A stretch of DNA of 64,000 bases from Devosia rhizoryzae (GCF_016698665.1 NZ_CP068046.1:2480001-2544000); one strand, 5' to 3'. Shown: positions 44,069-54,358, counted from the stretch's first letter. A program made the numbers and translations. Notes: generated by a model from the letters alone, not told the origin.

Positions 44069-45007
44069 ATGCTGTTTCTGCACCTTACCGATGTCGACGA
44101 GGCGAGCTGGGCCCGGGCATTCGCCGAAGCGCTGGGCCCCTACCCCGTGGTACGGCGCGACGACGATTTCGATCCGGCGGATGTGCGGTACATCTTTGTC
44201 TGGAAGCCCAAAGCCGGCGCGTTCAAGGGTCTCAGCCAGCTCAAGGCCGTGTTGTCGCTGGGGGCCGGGGTCGATGCGCTGATGAAGCATCCGGATTTGC
44301 CCGATGCTCCGATCGTGCGCTTCGTGGATGCCGATCTCAGCCAGCGGATGAGTGATTACGTGGTGGCGCACGTCACCATGCACCATCGCCAGTTCAGCCG
44401 CTTTCAGGCCGACCAGAAGGCCCGGCGCTGGAGCCAGTTCTATCCGCCGGCAGCCAGCGAAACCACAGTCGGCATCATGGGCATGGGGGTACTCGGGCAA
44501 GACGCGGTGAAGCGCCTCCGCCCGCTCGGCTTTGCGCTCCGGAGCTGGAGCCGCACTGCCAAGCAGATCGAGGGCGTGGAGGGCTTTGCGGGTGCGGAGG
44601 AGTTCGATGCCTTTCTCCAGGGTACCGATATTTTGGTCAATCTCCTGCCGCTAACGCGCGACACAGCAGGCATTCTCAATACCGAGACCTTCCGCAAGCT
44701 CCGGCGGGACGGCTTGGCCAGCGGTCCGGTGATCATCAATGCGGCGCGGGGCGGCCATCAGCGGGAGGCCGATATCGTCGAGGCGCTGGCCGATGGAACG
44801 CTTGGCGCGGCAAGCCTTGATGTGTTCGAAACCGAGCCATTGCCGAAGACGAGCCCGCTTTGGGAAATCCCCAATTGCTATATCACCCCGCACATTGCCG
44901 CCATTTCCAATGAGGCGAGTGGTGTGCGGTACTTCGCGCGGGTGATCCAGGATCATGAAGCCGGTAAGCCACTGGTCAACGTGGTCGACCGTACGCTTGG
45001 CTACTGA
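44069..45007 (+). CDS. ghrA: Glyoxylate/hydroxypyruvate reductase A-like
   Basis: The D-2-hydroxyacid dehydrogenase of 312 aa has the NAD(P) loop GIMGMGVLGQ and catalytic Arg in INAARGGHQ. It also has Glu in FETEPLP and the His in ITPHIAAIS. The short N-terminal catalytic part and the GGHQ and RYFARVI features fit the GhrA subfamily, which reduces glyoxylate and hydroxypyruvate with NADPH. Confidence 0.85.
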   Translation: MLFLHLTDVDEASWARAFAEALGPYPVVRRDDDFDPADVRYIFVWKPKAGAFKGLSQLKAVLSLGAGVDALMKHPDLPDAPIVRFVDADLSQRMSDYVVAHVTMHHRQFSRFQADQKARRWSQFYPPAASETTVGIMGMGVLGQDAVKRLRPLGFALRSWSRTAKQIEGVEGFAGAEEFDAFLQGTDILVNLLPLTRDTAGILNTETFRKLRRDGLASGPVIINAARGGHQREADIVEALADGTLGAASLDVFETEPLPKTSPLWEIPNCYITPHIAAISNEASGVRYFARVIQDHEAGKPLVNVVDRTLGY

Positions 45008-45074
45008 CGAAAAAGTCAGTGGCGCCGCCCCCGCTAAGCTTACACCCTCCGTTCGACATTCTCAGAGAGGTTCG

Positions 45075-45779
45075 ATGACCGAAACCGCAGCGCCGACCAA
45101 GCTTAAGCTTTACGACCGGCTGAAGCTTGCCACCAAGAACCGCTGGGCAGAACCGATCCTGGCGGCGCTGTGTTTTCTGGAAGCGATGATCCTGCCGATC
45201 TTTCCCGAGATCATGCTGGCGCCGATGATCATTGCCGACCGGCTGCGAGCCTGGCGGCTGGCGGCGATCTGCACGGTGTCCTCCGTCGCAGGCGGACTTG
45301 CCGGTTATGCCATCGGCTATTTCCTGTTCGACAGCATCGGCCGTGGCATCATCGATTTTTATGGTGCGGGTGCCGGCTTTGACGCGCTGCGCCAGAGTTT
45401 TAACGACAATGGTCCGCTGATGATCCTGATCGGCGCCGTGTCTCCGATCCCCTATAAGGTCATTACCATCACCTCCGGCGTCGCCGGGCTCGATATCTGG
45501 ACTTTCGTTATCTATGGGCTGATCGGACGCGGCATCCGCTACTTTTTGCCCTGTGGGCTGTTCTTTTTCTTTGGGCCAGTGGCGGGCCAGTTCATCGAAA
45601 AGAACAAGAAATGGGCGACCATCGGCATGATCGTGCTCGCAATCGCCGGCTTTGCCATGGCGCCGCTCCTTTTCCCCAAGAGCCACGGACCGGCGACGGA
45701 GACGGCGGTCGAACAGATGAACGCCGTCGACGAGGTCGTGCCGAACGAATTGATCCCGGGCGCGCCGGCCGAGCAGTAG
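45075..45779 (+). CDS. VTT-domain membrane protein (YqaA/DedA-like)
   Basis: The start is set by AGAGAGG at 45064-45070. The 234-residue protein has an N-terminal amphipathic helix, then the VTT/DedA fold (FPEIMLAPMIIADRLRAW, GYAIGYFLFDSIGR, GAVSPIPYKVITITSGVAG). DedA proteins scramble or transport lipids, including undecaprenyl phosphate. The YqaA subgroup is the better match by size. It is convergent with the aminopeptidase, with no gap. Confidence 0.85.
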   Translation: MTETAAPTKLKLYDRLKLATKNRWAEPILAALCFLEAMILPIFPEIMLAPMIIADRLRAWRLAAICTVSSVAGGLAGYAIGYFLFDSIGRGIIDFYGAGAGFDALRQSFNDNGPLMILIGAVSPIPYKVITITSGVAGLDIWTFVIYGLIGRGIRYFLPCGLFFFFGPVAGQFIEKNKKWATIGMIVLAIAGFAMAPLLFPKSHGPATETAVEQMNAVDEVVPNELIPGAPAEQ

Positions 45780-47129
45780 CTACTTGCCGTAGCGCTGGCG
45801 CAGCATGGTGTAGACGGCGCGGATGCCTTGGTCGGTGGCACCGACCGGGCGACCCGGCCGGGCTTCATTGACCCAGCCGAAGATGTCCGTATGGAGCCAG
45901 GCCTTGGCGTTCTTGACGAAGCGGCGCAGGAACAGGGCCGCAATGACCGAGCCGGCATAGCCGCCGGTGCCGACATTGTTGAGGTCGGCGATCTTGGAGT
46001 TGAGCTGGCTGTCGTAATTGGACCAGAGTGGCATGTGCCAGAGCGGGTCTTCGACGGTCGCGCCGGCGGCGACGACCTGAGCGGCTACCGCATCGTCGCT
46101 GGAATAGATGGCCGGGAGGTCAGGCCCGAGGGCCACGCGGGCGGCGCCGGTGAGCGTCGCCATATCGACCACGAGATCGGGGGATTCCTCGTCGGCCAAG
46201 GCCAGGGCATCGGCGAGGATCAGGCGGCCCTCGGCATCGGTATTGCCGATCTCGACGGTAAGACCGGCGCGGGAGCGCAGGATGTCGCCGGGGCGGAAGG
46301 CGGCGCCGGAGATCGAGTTTTCAACCACCGGCAGCAGCACGCGGAGGCGGACTGGCAGGTTGGCGGAAACGATGGTGTGGGCGAGGCCCATTATGTTGGC
46401 GGCGCCGCCCATGTCCTTTTTCATCATCAGCATGCCGGCGGCGGGCTTGATGTCGAGACCGCCGGTATCAAAAGTCACGCCTTTGCCGACGAGGGTCACC
46501 TTGGGGAGGCTAGGATCGCCCCAGGTCATGTCGATGAGGCGCGGCGCCTGCGCGCTGGCGCGACCGACGGCGTGGATCATCGGGAAGTTGGCACTGAGGA
46601 GGTCGTCACCGACGGTGACATGGACAACCATGCCATTGCGGCGGGCGAAGTCGCGAGCGGCTTTTTCGAGCGCCTCGGGACCAAGGTCGTTGGCGGGAGT
46701 GTTGATGAGGTCGCGGGCAAGGGTCGCAGCCTCGACCTGCCGGTCAACTTCATCCTCGTCGGCGCCTTCGGGCAGGATCAGCACCGGGCTGGGCTTGGCC
46801 TGACGGTAGCGGTCGAAGCGGTAGGCGCCGAGGCGAAAGGCAATGGCGGCAAGGGTCGCATCCTCGATCTCGCCAGCGAGCGAGTAGGTGCCCTCCGGCA
46901 GATTGGCGGCGGCCTGACCAGCAAGGAAAGGCGAGCGGCCGGTGCTGTTGCCCAAGCCAAAAAGCCAGCCGGAAATGCCGCTGTCGCTGTCCGGCAAAGC
47001 GAGCAGACAGCCACGCTGGCCGGAGAAAGAGTTAGCCTTCGCCCAGGCAAGTTGTGGCGCCGAGAGCCCAGCGCCATCGAGCGCCCCTTCTGCAACGAAG
47101 TGGATGGGGGTGGCTTCTGGCTTGGTCAT
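45780..47129 (-). CDS. Leucyl aminopeptidase family (M17) protein
   Basis: The 449-residue metallo-aminopeptidase has VGKGVTFDTGGLDIKP (metal Lys/Asp; Thr where E. coli PepA has Ser) and the NTDAEGRLIL motif. The N-terminal domain is unlike PepA, which suggests the shorter PepB/PepA-like group common in alphaproteobacteria. It releases N-terminal residues from peptides in the cytosol. The start ATG 47129 is chosen from the family pattern. Confidence 0.92.
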   Translation of the reverse strand: MTKPEATPIHFVAEGALDGAGLSAPQLAWAKANSFSGQRGCLLALPDSDSGISGWLFGLGNSTGRSPFLAGQAAANLPEGTYSLAGEIEDATLAAIAFRLGAYRFDRYRQAKPSPVLILPEGADEDEVDRQVEAATLARDLINTPANDLGPEALEKAARDFARRNGMVVHVTVGDDLLSANFPMIHAVGRASAQAPRLIDMTWGDPSLPKVTLVGKGVTFDTGGLDIKPAAGMLMMKKDMGGAANIMGLAHTIVSANLPVRLRVLLPVVENSISGAAFRPGDILRSRAGLTVEIGNTDAEGRLILADALALADEESPDLVVDMATLTGAARVALGPDLPAIYSSDDAVAAQVVAAGATVEDPLWHMPLWSNYDSQLNSKIADLNNVGTGGYAGSVIAALFLRRFVKNAKAWLHTDIFGWVNEARPGRPVGATDQGIRAVYTMLRQRYGK

Positions 47130-47197
47130 GGCGAACTCCGAAATTGCGCCCGTTCTACCCCTCGCCGTCCTGCGCCGCAACGGCCCGAAAACTCACC

Positions 47198-47218
47198 TTA
47201 ACCCTGCGTTAGGGTTAA
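47198..47218. promoter_or_regulatory. Inverted repeat with a CtrA-like half-match upstream of tadD
   Basis: TTAACCCT-GCGTT-AGGGTTAA is a perfect 8-bp inverted repeat. Read as a CtrA box it is TTAA-N7-TTAG, one mismatch from TTAA-N7-TTAA. It ends 55 bp before the tadD start and also lies upstream of the divergent aminopeptidase gene. Confidence 0.45.
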
Positions 47219-47273
47219 TGATCTATTGCTGGCGCAAGACTTTTGAGTGGCGTATTTCGCCCGGAGGCTCGCC

Positions 47274-48035
47274 ATGTCCCACCCGTTCCGGATCGCGCGT
47301 ACCCTGCTTTTGGCCGGTGTTGCCGCAATTGCCCTGTCCGCCTGTGCCTCCAATCGCGGGCAGCTGGGCAATACCGATTATGCCGGCATGCCGGCATCTC
47401 AGGCGCAGTCCAATCTTGGCCAACTAACCGAGCGCTATCGCCGCAATCCGAAAGATCGTGCAGTGGCCATCCAGTATTCGGCAGCGCTCCGGGCAGCCGG
47501 ACAGCCGGAGCAGGCGGCTGCGGCGCTCGAAACGGCGATGATGACCTATCCCAAGGACGTTGCGGTGAGCGTTGCCTATGGCAAGGCGCTGACGGCCGCA
47601 GGGCGGTTCGACCAGTCTCTGACGGTCCTCGACAACGTCATCCGCCCCGATGCGCCGGACTGGAACGCACTGCTGGTCAAGGGCGCAACGCTCGACCAGA
47701 TGGGCCGCAATGACGAGGCGCGGCGTCTTTACGCGCAAGCCGCAACGATCGCTCCAGGTGAAGCGTCCATCGAGACCAATCTTGGTCTTTCCTATGCGAT
47801 GACCAACGAACTGCCGCGCGCCGAGCAGCATCTGCGCCGGGCAGTGGCGATGCGCGGCGCCAACACGCAGACGCGGCAGAACCTGGCTCTGGTGGTGGGC
47901 CTACAAGGCCGTTTCGACGAGTGCCGGCAGATCTACGCCGCAGAACTGCCGCCCGAGCAGGTCGAGAGCAATATGGCCTATGTGCGGGCGCTTCTAACCC
48001 AGCAGAACCGCTGGGACCTGATCGAACAGGGCTGA
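47274..48035 (+). CDS. tadD: TPR lipoprotein of the Tad pilus system
   Basis: The start is set by GGAGG just before ATG 47274. The 253-residue protein has a lipoprotein signal (IALSAC) and four or five tetratricopeptide repeats (for example LERAL-like QAAAALETAMMTYPKD and ETNLGLSYAMTNELPRAEQH). It matches TadD, the outer-membrane pilotin-like factor for secretin assembly. It stands at the end of the tad cluster, convergent with tadC across a terminator. Confidence 0.85.
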   Translation: MSHPFRIARTLLLAGVAAIALSACASNRGQLGNTDYAGMPASQAQSNLGQLTERYRRNPKDRAVAIQYSAALRAAGQPEQAAAALETAMMTYPKDVAVSVAYGKALTAAGRFDQSLTVLDNVIRPDAPDWNALLVKGATLDQMGRNDEARRLYAQAATIAPGEASIETNLGLSYAMTNELPRAEQHLRRAVAMRGANTQTRQNLALVVGLQGRFDECRQIYAAELPPEQVESNMAYVRALLTQQNRWDLIEQG

Positions 48036-48055
48036 TGCCGATGCCATGAAATGCG

Positions 48056-48086
48056 AAAGCCCCGGACTTGCTCCGGGGCTTTTTCG
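48056..48086. terminator. Bidirectional terminator between tadD and tadC
   Basis: AAAGCCCCGGA (48056-48066) and TCCGGGGCTTT (48072-48082) are followed by TTTC on the plus strand and by AT-rich sequence on the minus strand. Confidence 0.85.
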
Positions 48087-48093
48087 TTTGAAC

Positions 48094-49095
48094 TCAGCCG
48101 CCGCCAACCGTGCTGGCGACGGAGCCTGAGAATACCTTGATCATGGCTGGCGACAGGATGACGATAAACAGCACCGGCAGGAAGAACAGGATCAGCGGCA
48201 CGGTGAGCTTGGGGGGCAGCGCTGCAGCCTTCTTTTCGGCTTCCATCATGCGCGCCTCGCGGCCTTCCTCGGCCATGACGCGCAGCGCCTGACCAACCGA
48301 GGTGCCGTAGCGATCGGCCTGGATCAGGGCGGTCATTACGGCACGAACGCCGTCGAGCCCGGTGCGGCGGCCGAGATTTTCATAGGCACGGGTGCGGTCT
48401 TCAAGAAAGCTGAGTTCGGCCATGGTGAGGGTCAGTTCCTCGGCCAGCTCGGCGCTTTGGCTGCCGATCTCCTTTGCCACGCGTTTGAAGGCGTGTTCCA
48501 TCGACATGCCGGATTCAACGCAAAGCAGCAAAAGATCGAGCACGTCGGGCCAGGCGCGGCGCACCGATGCCTGACGCTTCTGGGTCTTGTTCCTGAGCAT
48601 AAGGATCGGCAGATACGCCCCGACAAGGCCCGCGCCGATGGCATAGACCAGGTTGATATAGGCTGGCCGGTCGCCGGGCGCGAGGATCAAGAGGTAAAAG
48701 GCTGCAAGGACGAAGACGACGATCGGGGTTGCAAAGCGCTGGAACAGGAACTTGGTGAGTTCCCCCTGCCCGCGCAGCCCGGCCATGGCTAATTTGTCGA
48801 CCGTGTTCTCGTCCTGAAAGGCCTTCTTGAGGTCGAAGCGTTCAACCGCATTCTTCATATAGGACTTGGCTTCGGTGCCGCGACGGATCGAGCGTGCGTC
48901 CTGAACCGTGCCGCCGCGCAACCGGGCCATTTCCTCGGCCCGCATCTTGTCGCGCTCGATAGCGACGCGTTTGATGCGGCCCTTAAGCTCGCGCTTGCCG
49001 ATCAGCGAGGAGCCAAAGGTAAAGACCACAGCCGCGGCGGAGATGGCAGCGAGCACAGCGATCAGGAATTCGCGCGAGGTGAGCGTCTCGATCAT
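48094..49095 (-). CDS. tadC: Tad pilus inner-membrane platform protein TadC
   Basis: The GspF/T2SSF-domain protein of 333 aa has an N-terminal helix, a cytosolic domain, and further helices at the C-terminus. Motifs such as AWPDVLDLLLLCVESGMSMEHAF are typical of TadC. With TadB it forms the inner-membrane platform that couples the CpaF ATPase to pilin extrusion. It is the last gene of the cpaB-tadC unit. Confidence 0.93.
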   Translation of the reverse strand: MIETLTSREFLIAVLAAISAAAVVFTFGSSLIGKRELKGRIKRVAIERDKMRAEEMARLRGGTVQDARSIRRGTEAKSYMKNAVERFDLKKAFQDENTVDKLAMAGLRGQGELTKFLFQRFATPIVVFVLAAFYLLILAPGDRPAYINLVYAIGAGLVGAYLPILMLRNKTQKRQASVRRAWPDVLDLLLLCVESGMSMEHAFKRVAKEIGSQSAELAEELTLTMAELSFLEDRTRAYENLGRRTGLDGVRAVMTALIQADRYGTSVGQALRVMAEEGREARMMEAEKKAAALPPKLTVPLILFFLPVLFIVILSPAMIKVFSGSVASTVGGG

Positions 49096-49098
49096 GGT

Positions 49099-50073
49099 TC
49101 AGATCTCGAACTTGACCATGCGGCTCATCACGAAGATGCCGGTCGCCAGCATCAGCACACCAATGCCGAGGCAGACATTGCCGATGGGCGTCACGAAAAG
49201 CGGCAGGAGATAGGAAGGCGACACCAACGACACCAGCGCCGCAACGACAATGGGAAGGGAGCCGATAATGCCCGCCGAGGCCTTGGCTTCGGAGGACATG
49301 GCCTTGACCTTCTGCTTCATCTTCTTGCGATTGCGCAGCACGCGGGCGAGGTTGCCCAGGGCTTCGCTGAGATTGCCGCCCGATTGCTGTTGCACCGAGA
49401 TGACGACCACGAAGAAGTTGACTTCCGGCAGCGGCACGCGCTCAAGCAGCACCTGCACGGCCTCGGTCATGGACATGCCGAAGCTTTGCTGGTCGAGCAC
49501 ACGGCCGAACTCGGATTTCACCGGTTCCTTGGTGTCCTTGGCAACCACGCGCATCGAGTCATTGAGCGGCAGGCCCGTCTTGACGCCGCGCACGATGGCT
49601 TCGATGGCGTTGGGCAATTCGTCAAGGAAACGGTCCTGGTACTTGCGGCGGCGGCGCTGCACATACATGCGCGGCAGCAGGTAGCCGCCCGCCACGGCAA
49701 AGATCAGGGCGTAGAGCAACGGCACCTGCGCAATGACCAGCACCACGAAGAGCACGGCACCAAAGATCACGCTGTTGCGGATAAAGGTTGCCGGCCGGAC
49801 GGTCATGCCGGCCTGAAAGATCAGGTCCGGCAGGGTGACGCGCTTTTTGGCATTGAGCTCTTCGGTCTGGGCCTTGAGCACCTGCTGCACCGACTTGCGG
49901 CGGTTGTCGCGGGTGCGCGACACGTCCGCCTCACGGCGGTTGGCGCGAATATCACCCTGGAACGCCTTGCGCCTCTCGCTGGCCCGCTTGTTGGGCAGTG
50001 CGGTGGGCACAAGAGCGAACCCCGCGGCACCGATGGTAACCATGGCCAGAATTGCGAGCAGGAGCGTCTGCAT
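49099..50073 (-). CDS. tadB: Tad pilus inner-membrane platform protein TadB
   Basis: The T2SSF-domain protein of 324 aa carries LPNAIEAIVRGVKTGLPLNDSM and VVISVQQQSGGNLSEALGNL, hallmarks of TadB. Gaps to tadC and cpaF are 3 bp each, consistent with one operon. Confidence 0.94.
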   Translation of the reverse strand: MQTLLLAILAMVTIGAAGFALVPTALPNKRASERRKAFQGDIRANRREADVSRTRDNRRKSVQQVLKAQTEELNAKKRVTLPDLIFQAGMTVRPATFIRNSVIFGAVLFVVLVIAQVPLLYALIFAVAGGYLLPRMYVQRRRRKYQDRFLDELPNAIEAIVRGVKTGLPLNDSMRVVAKDTKEPVKSEFGRVLDQQSFGMSMTEAVQVLLERVPLPEVNFFVVVISVQQQSGGNLSEALGNLARVLRNRKKMKQKVKAMSSEAKASAGIIGSLPIVVAALVSLVSPSYLLPLFVTPIGNVCLGIGVLMLATGIFVMSRMVKFEI

Positions 50074-50076
50074 GCG

Positions 50077-51570
50077 CTAGTTCCCCAAAATGGCGTGCTC
50101 GTCGGTATTAGCCTGTTCCAGGGCCTCGACGAGGTTTGCTTCTTCGTTGAAGTAGCGGGCGCGTTCGGTAAATTGGGGCTTGGTGATGCCGGTGGAGCGG
50201 TGCTTGCCGATCAGCATGCCGTTGGAATCTTCGCCCATGATGTCGTAGACGAAGACGTCCTGCGTGACGATCACATCGCCTTCCATGCCCAGCACTTCGG
50301 TGATGTGGGTGATGCGGCGCGAACCGTCGCGCAGGCGTGCGGCCTGGACAATGACGTCTATGGATGACACCACCATTTCACGGATCGTGCGGCTGGGAAG
50401 CGAATAGCCGCCCATTGTGATCATGGATTCAAGACGGCTGAGCGCTTCACGCGGCGAGTTGGCGTGGAGCGTGCCCATGGAGCCGTCGTGGCCCGTGTTC
50501 ATGGCCTGCAAGAGGTCAAAACTCTCCGGGCCACGGACTTCGCCGACGATAATGCGTTCGGGGCGCATACGGAGGCAGTTCTTGATGAGATCGCGCATGG
50601 TGATCTCGCCTTCGCCCTCAAGGTTGGGCGGGCGGGTTTCGAGGCGCACCACATGGGGCTGCTGGAGCTGAAGTTCGGCGGAGTCTTCGCAGGTGATGAC
50701 CCGCTCGTCCTTTTCGATAAAGGCGGTGAGGCAGTTGAGGAGCGTCGTCTTGCCCGAACCCGTACCACCGGAAATAAGCACATTGGCGCGGACGCGGCCG
50801 AGGATGCGCAGCACTTCCGCGCCTTCGGGCGAGATCGAGCCGTATTTAACCAGCTGCGGGAGGGTCAGCTTATCCTTCTTGAACTTACGAATGGTGAGCG
50901 CGGCGCCGTCGATGGCGAGCGGCGGGGCGATGACGTTGACGCGCGAACCATCGGGGAGACGGGCGTCGCAGATGGGTGAGCCTTCATCAACGCGGCGGCC
51001 AACCTGGCTGACGATGCGCTGGCAGACATTCATCAGGTGCGCATCGTCGCGGAAGCGCACATTGGTCAGCCGGACCTTGCCGCCGACTTCTATGTAGCAG
51101 CGCTGCGAACCATTGACCATGATATCGGAGATGTCGTCCCGCGCCAGGAGCGGCTCGAGCGGGCCATAGCCGAGCACGTCGTTGCAGATGTCCTCGAGCA
51201 GGTCTTCCTGCTCGGAAATCGACATGACGATCGATTTGAGGGCGATGATTTCCGAGACGATGTCGCGGATTTCCTCGCGCGCCGCCTGTCCGTCCATGGT
51301 GGCGAGCTGGCTGAGATCGATGGAGTCGATCAGCGCGTTGAAGATGGCCGACTTGGTCTGGAAATAGGCTTGCGCGCGCTGCGCATCGGCGGGGGCGCGG
51401 ACGTCGAGCACCTCGTCGGTGGTGCGCATGCGCGCGGCCATCGCATCATTGTCGCTGGCGCGCCGCTGCACCGGGGCCGGCGGAGGCGGCATGGCGGGGC
51501 TGGCGACCGGCCGCGGCATTTCGCCGACGCCGGGTGTATTGCCGCCAAAAGTGGTGCGCTTGCCAAACAT
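50077..51570 (-). CDS. cpaF: Tad pilus assembly ATPase CpaF/TadA
   Basis: The secretion ATPase of 497 aa has Walker [17 protein letters not shown], an Asp box ([18 protein letters not shown]) and His box ([20 protein letters not shown]). An N-terminal disordered Pro/Ala region of about 45 residues precedes the core. It powers Flp pilus polymerisation in the cytosol. Confidence 0.97.
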   Translation of the reverse strand: MFGKRTTFGGNTPGVGEMPRPVASPAMPPPPAPVQRRASDNDAMAARMRTTDEVLDVRAPADAQRAQAYFQTKSAIFNALIDSIDLSQLATMDGQAAREEIRDIVSEIIALKSIVMSISEQEDLLEDICNDVLGYGPLEPLLARDDISDIMVNGSQRCYIEVGGKVRLTNVRFRDDAHLMNVCQRIVSQVGRRVDEGSPICDARLPDGSRVNVIAPPLAIDGAALTIRKFKKDKLTLPQLVKYGSISPEGAEVLRILGRVRANVLISGGTGSGKTTLLNCLTAFIEKDERVITCEDSAELQLQQPHVVRLETRPPNLEGEGEITMRDLIKNCLRMRPERIIVGEVRGPESFDLLQAMNTGHDGSMGTLHANSPREALSRLESMITMGGYSLPSRTIREMVVSSIDVIVQAARLRDGSRRITHITEVLGMEGDVIVTQDVFVYDIMGEDSNGMLIGKHRSTGITKPQFTERARYFNEEANLVEALEQANTDEHAILGN

Positions 51571-51599
51571 ATGCTTTGCCTTTCGCGCCTAGACCGCGC

Positions 51600-52874
51600 T
51601 CAAGCCCGCTTCCGGAACAGGGAGGGGAGCTTGAGCAGGCTTGCCGCTTTACCCGCGCCATGGGCAGGGGACCGTCCGGTCACCTGCATGCCGATGGCGT
51701 TGAAGATGTCGTTGACCTTGTTGTTCGCTGAGACCTCGGCGATCATCTGGCCGTTATTGGCCGCGGTGCCGAAGAGCGCTGCGTCGAAGCCGATCTGACC
51801 GATGAGGCTGCATTCGACCGAGGTGGCGAACTCCCCTGCTCCGATCTCGGGACGCCGCGGCACGCCAAGCTTGTTGATAATGAGCTTGGGGGCCGCTTCG
51901 GTGGGCCGCATGGCCTTGACCGCATCAGCAATATTCTTGGCATTGCGGAGGCTCGCGAGGTCCGGTTCGGCGACGATCACCACTTCATCGATGGAAGAAA
52001 GGGTCTGCCGGGTCCAGGCATTCCAGGCATGGGGAATGTCGAGGATGATCACCGGCACCGACTTCTGGCAGATTTCGAGCACCTGCTCGAAGTCGCGCTC
52101 TTCGAAATCCCAGGTGCGGTCCAGCGTTGCGGGCGCGGTCAAGAGGTTGATGTGATTGGCGGCCTTGCTCATCAGCCGGTCCAGCATGGTCTGGTCGACC
52201 TTCTGGTTGGCGAGAAGCGCATCGGCCAGGCCATGCGGCGGGTCCTGGTTGAAGTTGAGACCCGCCGTGCCGAAGGCGAGGTCCATGTCGACGATCAGAC
52301 AATCCTGCCGCAGGTTCGTCGCCACGGCCCAGGCCACGTTGTGGGCTACGGTCGAGCCGCCCGCACCGCCCTTGGCGGAGATGAAGCCGACCGTGCGGCC
52401 GATCGGGGCTGCCCCTTCGGCGGCATAAAGCTCGGTGATGGCGGTGACGATGTCCTGCGAGGTGGCTGGCAGGACGATGTATTCGGAGATGCCGGAGCGG
52501 ATCAGTTCGCGATAAAGCAGCACGTCGTTGACGTGGCCGAGGACGATGACGCGGGTGGAGGCGTCGCAGACTTCAGCCAGGCGGCCAAGAGCGTCGGGGA
52601 TTTCCTGCGGCGGCAGGCCGGTTTCGACGATGATAAGATTGGGCGTCGGGTTGGACTTGTAGGTTTCAACGGCGCCTTCGACGCCGCCATTATGCGTCGT
52701 CAGCGCAACCTTGGACATGCGGCGATCGAAGGCGGCGCTTTCGACCAGTTGGGCCGTCTGCGAATTTTCGCAAAAGGCCTGAATGGTGATGCGCGGCACA
52801 AGACGCGCGCCGGTCGCGATCTCGGCGGCCGGTTCCTCGATCTTGGGCGGCTGTTCGGGGGTAAGGAAACTCAT
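51600..52874 (-). CDS. cpaE: Tad pilus localisation protein CpaE/TadZ
   Basis: The start is ATG 52874 with GAGGAG upstream. The 424-residue protein has an N-terminal receiver-like domain (VETGLPPQEIPDALGRL) followed by a ParA/MinD-like ATPase with the deviant Walker A SAKGGAGGSTVAHN. CpaE places the pilus machine at the cell pole in Caulobacter; a similar role is inferred here. Confidence 0.95.
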   Translation of the reverse strand: MSFLTPEQPPKIEEPAAEIATGARLVPRITIQAFCENSQTAQLVESAAFDRRMSKVALTTHNGGVEGAVETYKSNPTPNLIIVETGLPPQEIPDALGRLAEVCDASTRVIVLGHVNDVLLYRELIRSGISEYIVLPATSQDIVTAITELYAAEGAAPIGRTVGFISAKGGAGGSTVAHNVAWAVATNLRQDCLIVDMDLAFGTAGLNFNQDPPHGLADALLANQKVDQTMLDRLMSKAANHINLLTAPATLDRTWDFEERDFEQVLEICQKSVPVIILDIPHAWNAWTRQTLSSIDEVVIVAEPDLASLRNAKNIADAVKAMRPTEAAPKLIINKLGVPRRPEIGAGEFATSVECSLIGQIGFDAALFGTAANNGQMIAEVSANNKVNDIFNAIGMQVTGRSPAHGAGKAASLLKLPSLFRKRA

Positions 52875-52895
52875 CAAACTACTCCTCTACCGCGA

Positions 52896-54350
52896 TCAAT
52901 CGAGCGCAAAGCCGACCGAGCCGGAGAAACCGCCCCGGAACTCGCCGGTGGCGCCAACGCCATAGCGCTTCTCAATGGCACCAAGGAAAAACGCCTCGGC
53001 ATCATTGGTGATGTAGGAATTGTCCGTCGGCACAGCGATGGCGTTGGCGGGCGTGGTGGGCTGAACCAGGTAGGGCGTGACGAGGATCACGAGCTCGGTT
53101 TCCTGGCTCCGGTAGGCATTGGAGCGGAACAGGGCGCCGAGAATCGGGATATTTCCGAGGCCCGGAATCTGGTCGACGGTGCGGCTGGCACTTTCGCTGA
53201 GAAGTCCGCCGATGGCGAGGGTGGTGCCGGGCGGCAGTTCTACCGAGGTCTTGACGTCGCGCGTGGTCAGCGCCGCCGAACTGCCGGCCTGCAGCTCGGA
53301 AACACCGGTATCGATGGTCAGCGCCACCTGACCATTGGCGCGCACGGTCGGCGTGAAAGCGAGCTGAATGCCGTATTGCTTGTACTGGATCGAGGTGCCG
53401 TTGATGCTAGACGTCTGGATCGGGATTTCGCCGCCAACCAGGAACTCAGCCGGTTGGCCGGACATCGCGGTCAATGTCGGTTGCGCCAGAAGGCGCAGGG
53501 CACCGCGGTTTTCCAGCGCCCTTATGCCAGCATTGATCTGAACGGAGTCACCCAGCGGGAACGAGCCACCGATGCCATTGGAAACATTGGTTTGGCTGCT
53601 GTTGAAACCAAAGGTCGAGTTGCCCAGGGTAACGGAACCGGAGAGGTTGATGCCCAGTTGCCTCGCCACATCGCGGCGAATTTCCGACACCGTGACCTGC
53701 AGCATGACCTGCTGCGGGCCGGTCACCTGGATCAGGCTGCCGCTGGGGCCGTCGCTTTCCGAAAGCTGAGCGGCCATGGCCTCGGCAACGGCTTTATCCT
53801 CGGCGCTGTTCACCGTACCGGTGAGAACAAAATAGATCTTGTCGTTGATCGAATTGTTGGAGAGCGTTTCGACACGAATATTGGAGCCCGGAATGACGCG
53901 TGCCAAGGTCGATTCGAGCGCGCGGCCCACTTCGAGCGGCGGCTGGACGATGTTGACGTCGAGGATGCTCATGGTGCGCCCGGCATCGTCGATGAAGATG
54001 ATGTTGGTCGCACCTTCGGCGATACCCTGAATGATCGCGCGAGTGCGCGACCGCATCACCGCCGCCGCGATCGAAGGCTGCGAGACCACCACTTCAGCAA
54101 CGCCCGCTGGCAGATCGACAATCATCGACTTGTTGAGCTCGACCTCGAGGCTGCGCACAGCACCGTAGGCTCCGGCGGAGATGGCGATCTGTGCGTCGGC
54201 AGCTGGATAGACCGGAGCCGCTGGATAGGCGTTGCCGCCGGCAAAGACCGATGCCGGTGCCATGGCTGCCAGGAGAGTTCCGATCGCCAGCGCCAGAACC
54301 AGCCGCGGGCGGAAACGGTGCGTGTGGGCTTTTGCGTGTTCCATCTGCAT
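52896..54350 (-). CDS. cpaC: Tad outer-membrane secretin CpaC/RcpA
   Basis: The secretin of 484 aa has a signal peptide ending near VFAGG and an N-terminal pilus-assembly N domain (LNKSMIVDLPAGVAEVVVSQ). A BON-like region and the secretin core follow (TTLAIGGLLSESASRTVDQIPGLGNIPILG, split here by eye). It forms the outer-membrane channel for the pilus. Confidence 0.95.
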   Translation of the reverse strand: MQMEHAKAHTHRFRPRLVLALAIGTLLAAMAPASVFAGGNAYPAAPVYPAADAQIAISAGAYGAVRSLEVELNKSMIVDLPAGVAEVVVSQPSIAAAVMRSRTRAIIQGIAEGATNIIFIDDAGRTMSILDVNIVQPPLEVGRALESTLARVIPGSNIRVETLSNNSINDKIYFVLTGTVNSAEDKAVAEAMAAQLSESDGPSGSLIQVTGPQQVMLQVTVSEIRRDVARQLGINLSGSVTLGNSTFGFNSSQTNVSNGIGGSFPLGDSVQINAGIRALENRGALRLLAQPTLTAMSGQPAEFLVGGEIPIQTSSINGTSIQYKQYGIQLAFTPTVRANGQVALTIDTGVSELQAGSSAALTTRDVKTSVELPPGTTLAIGGLLSESASRTVDQIPGLGNIPILGALFRSNAYRSQETELVILVTPYLVQPTTPANAIAVPTDNSYITNDAEAFFLGAIEKRYGVGATGEFRGGFSGSVGFALD

Positions 54351-54358
54351 CTGTTGCC

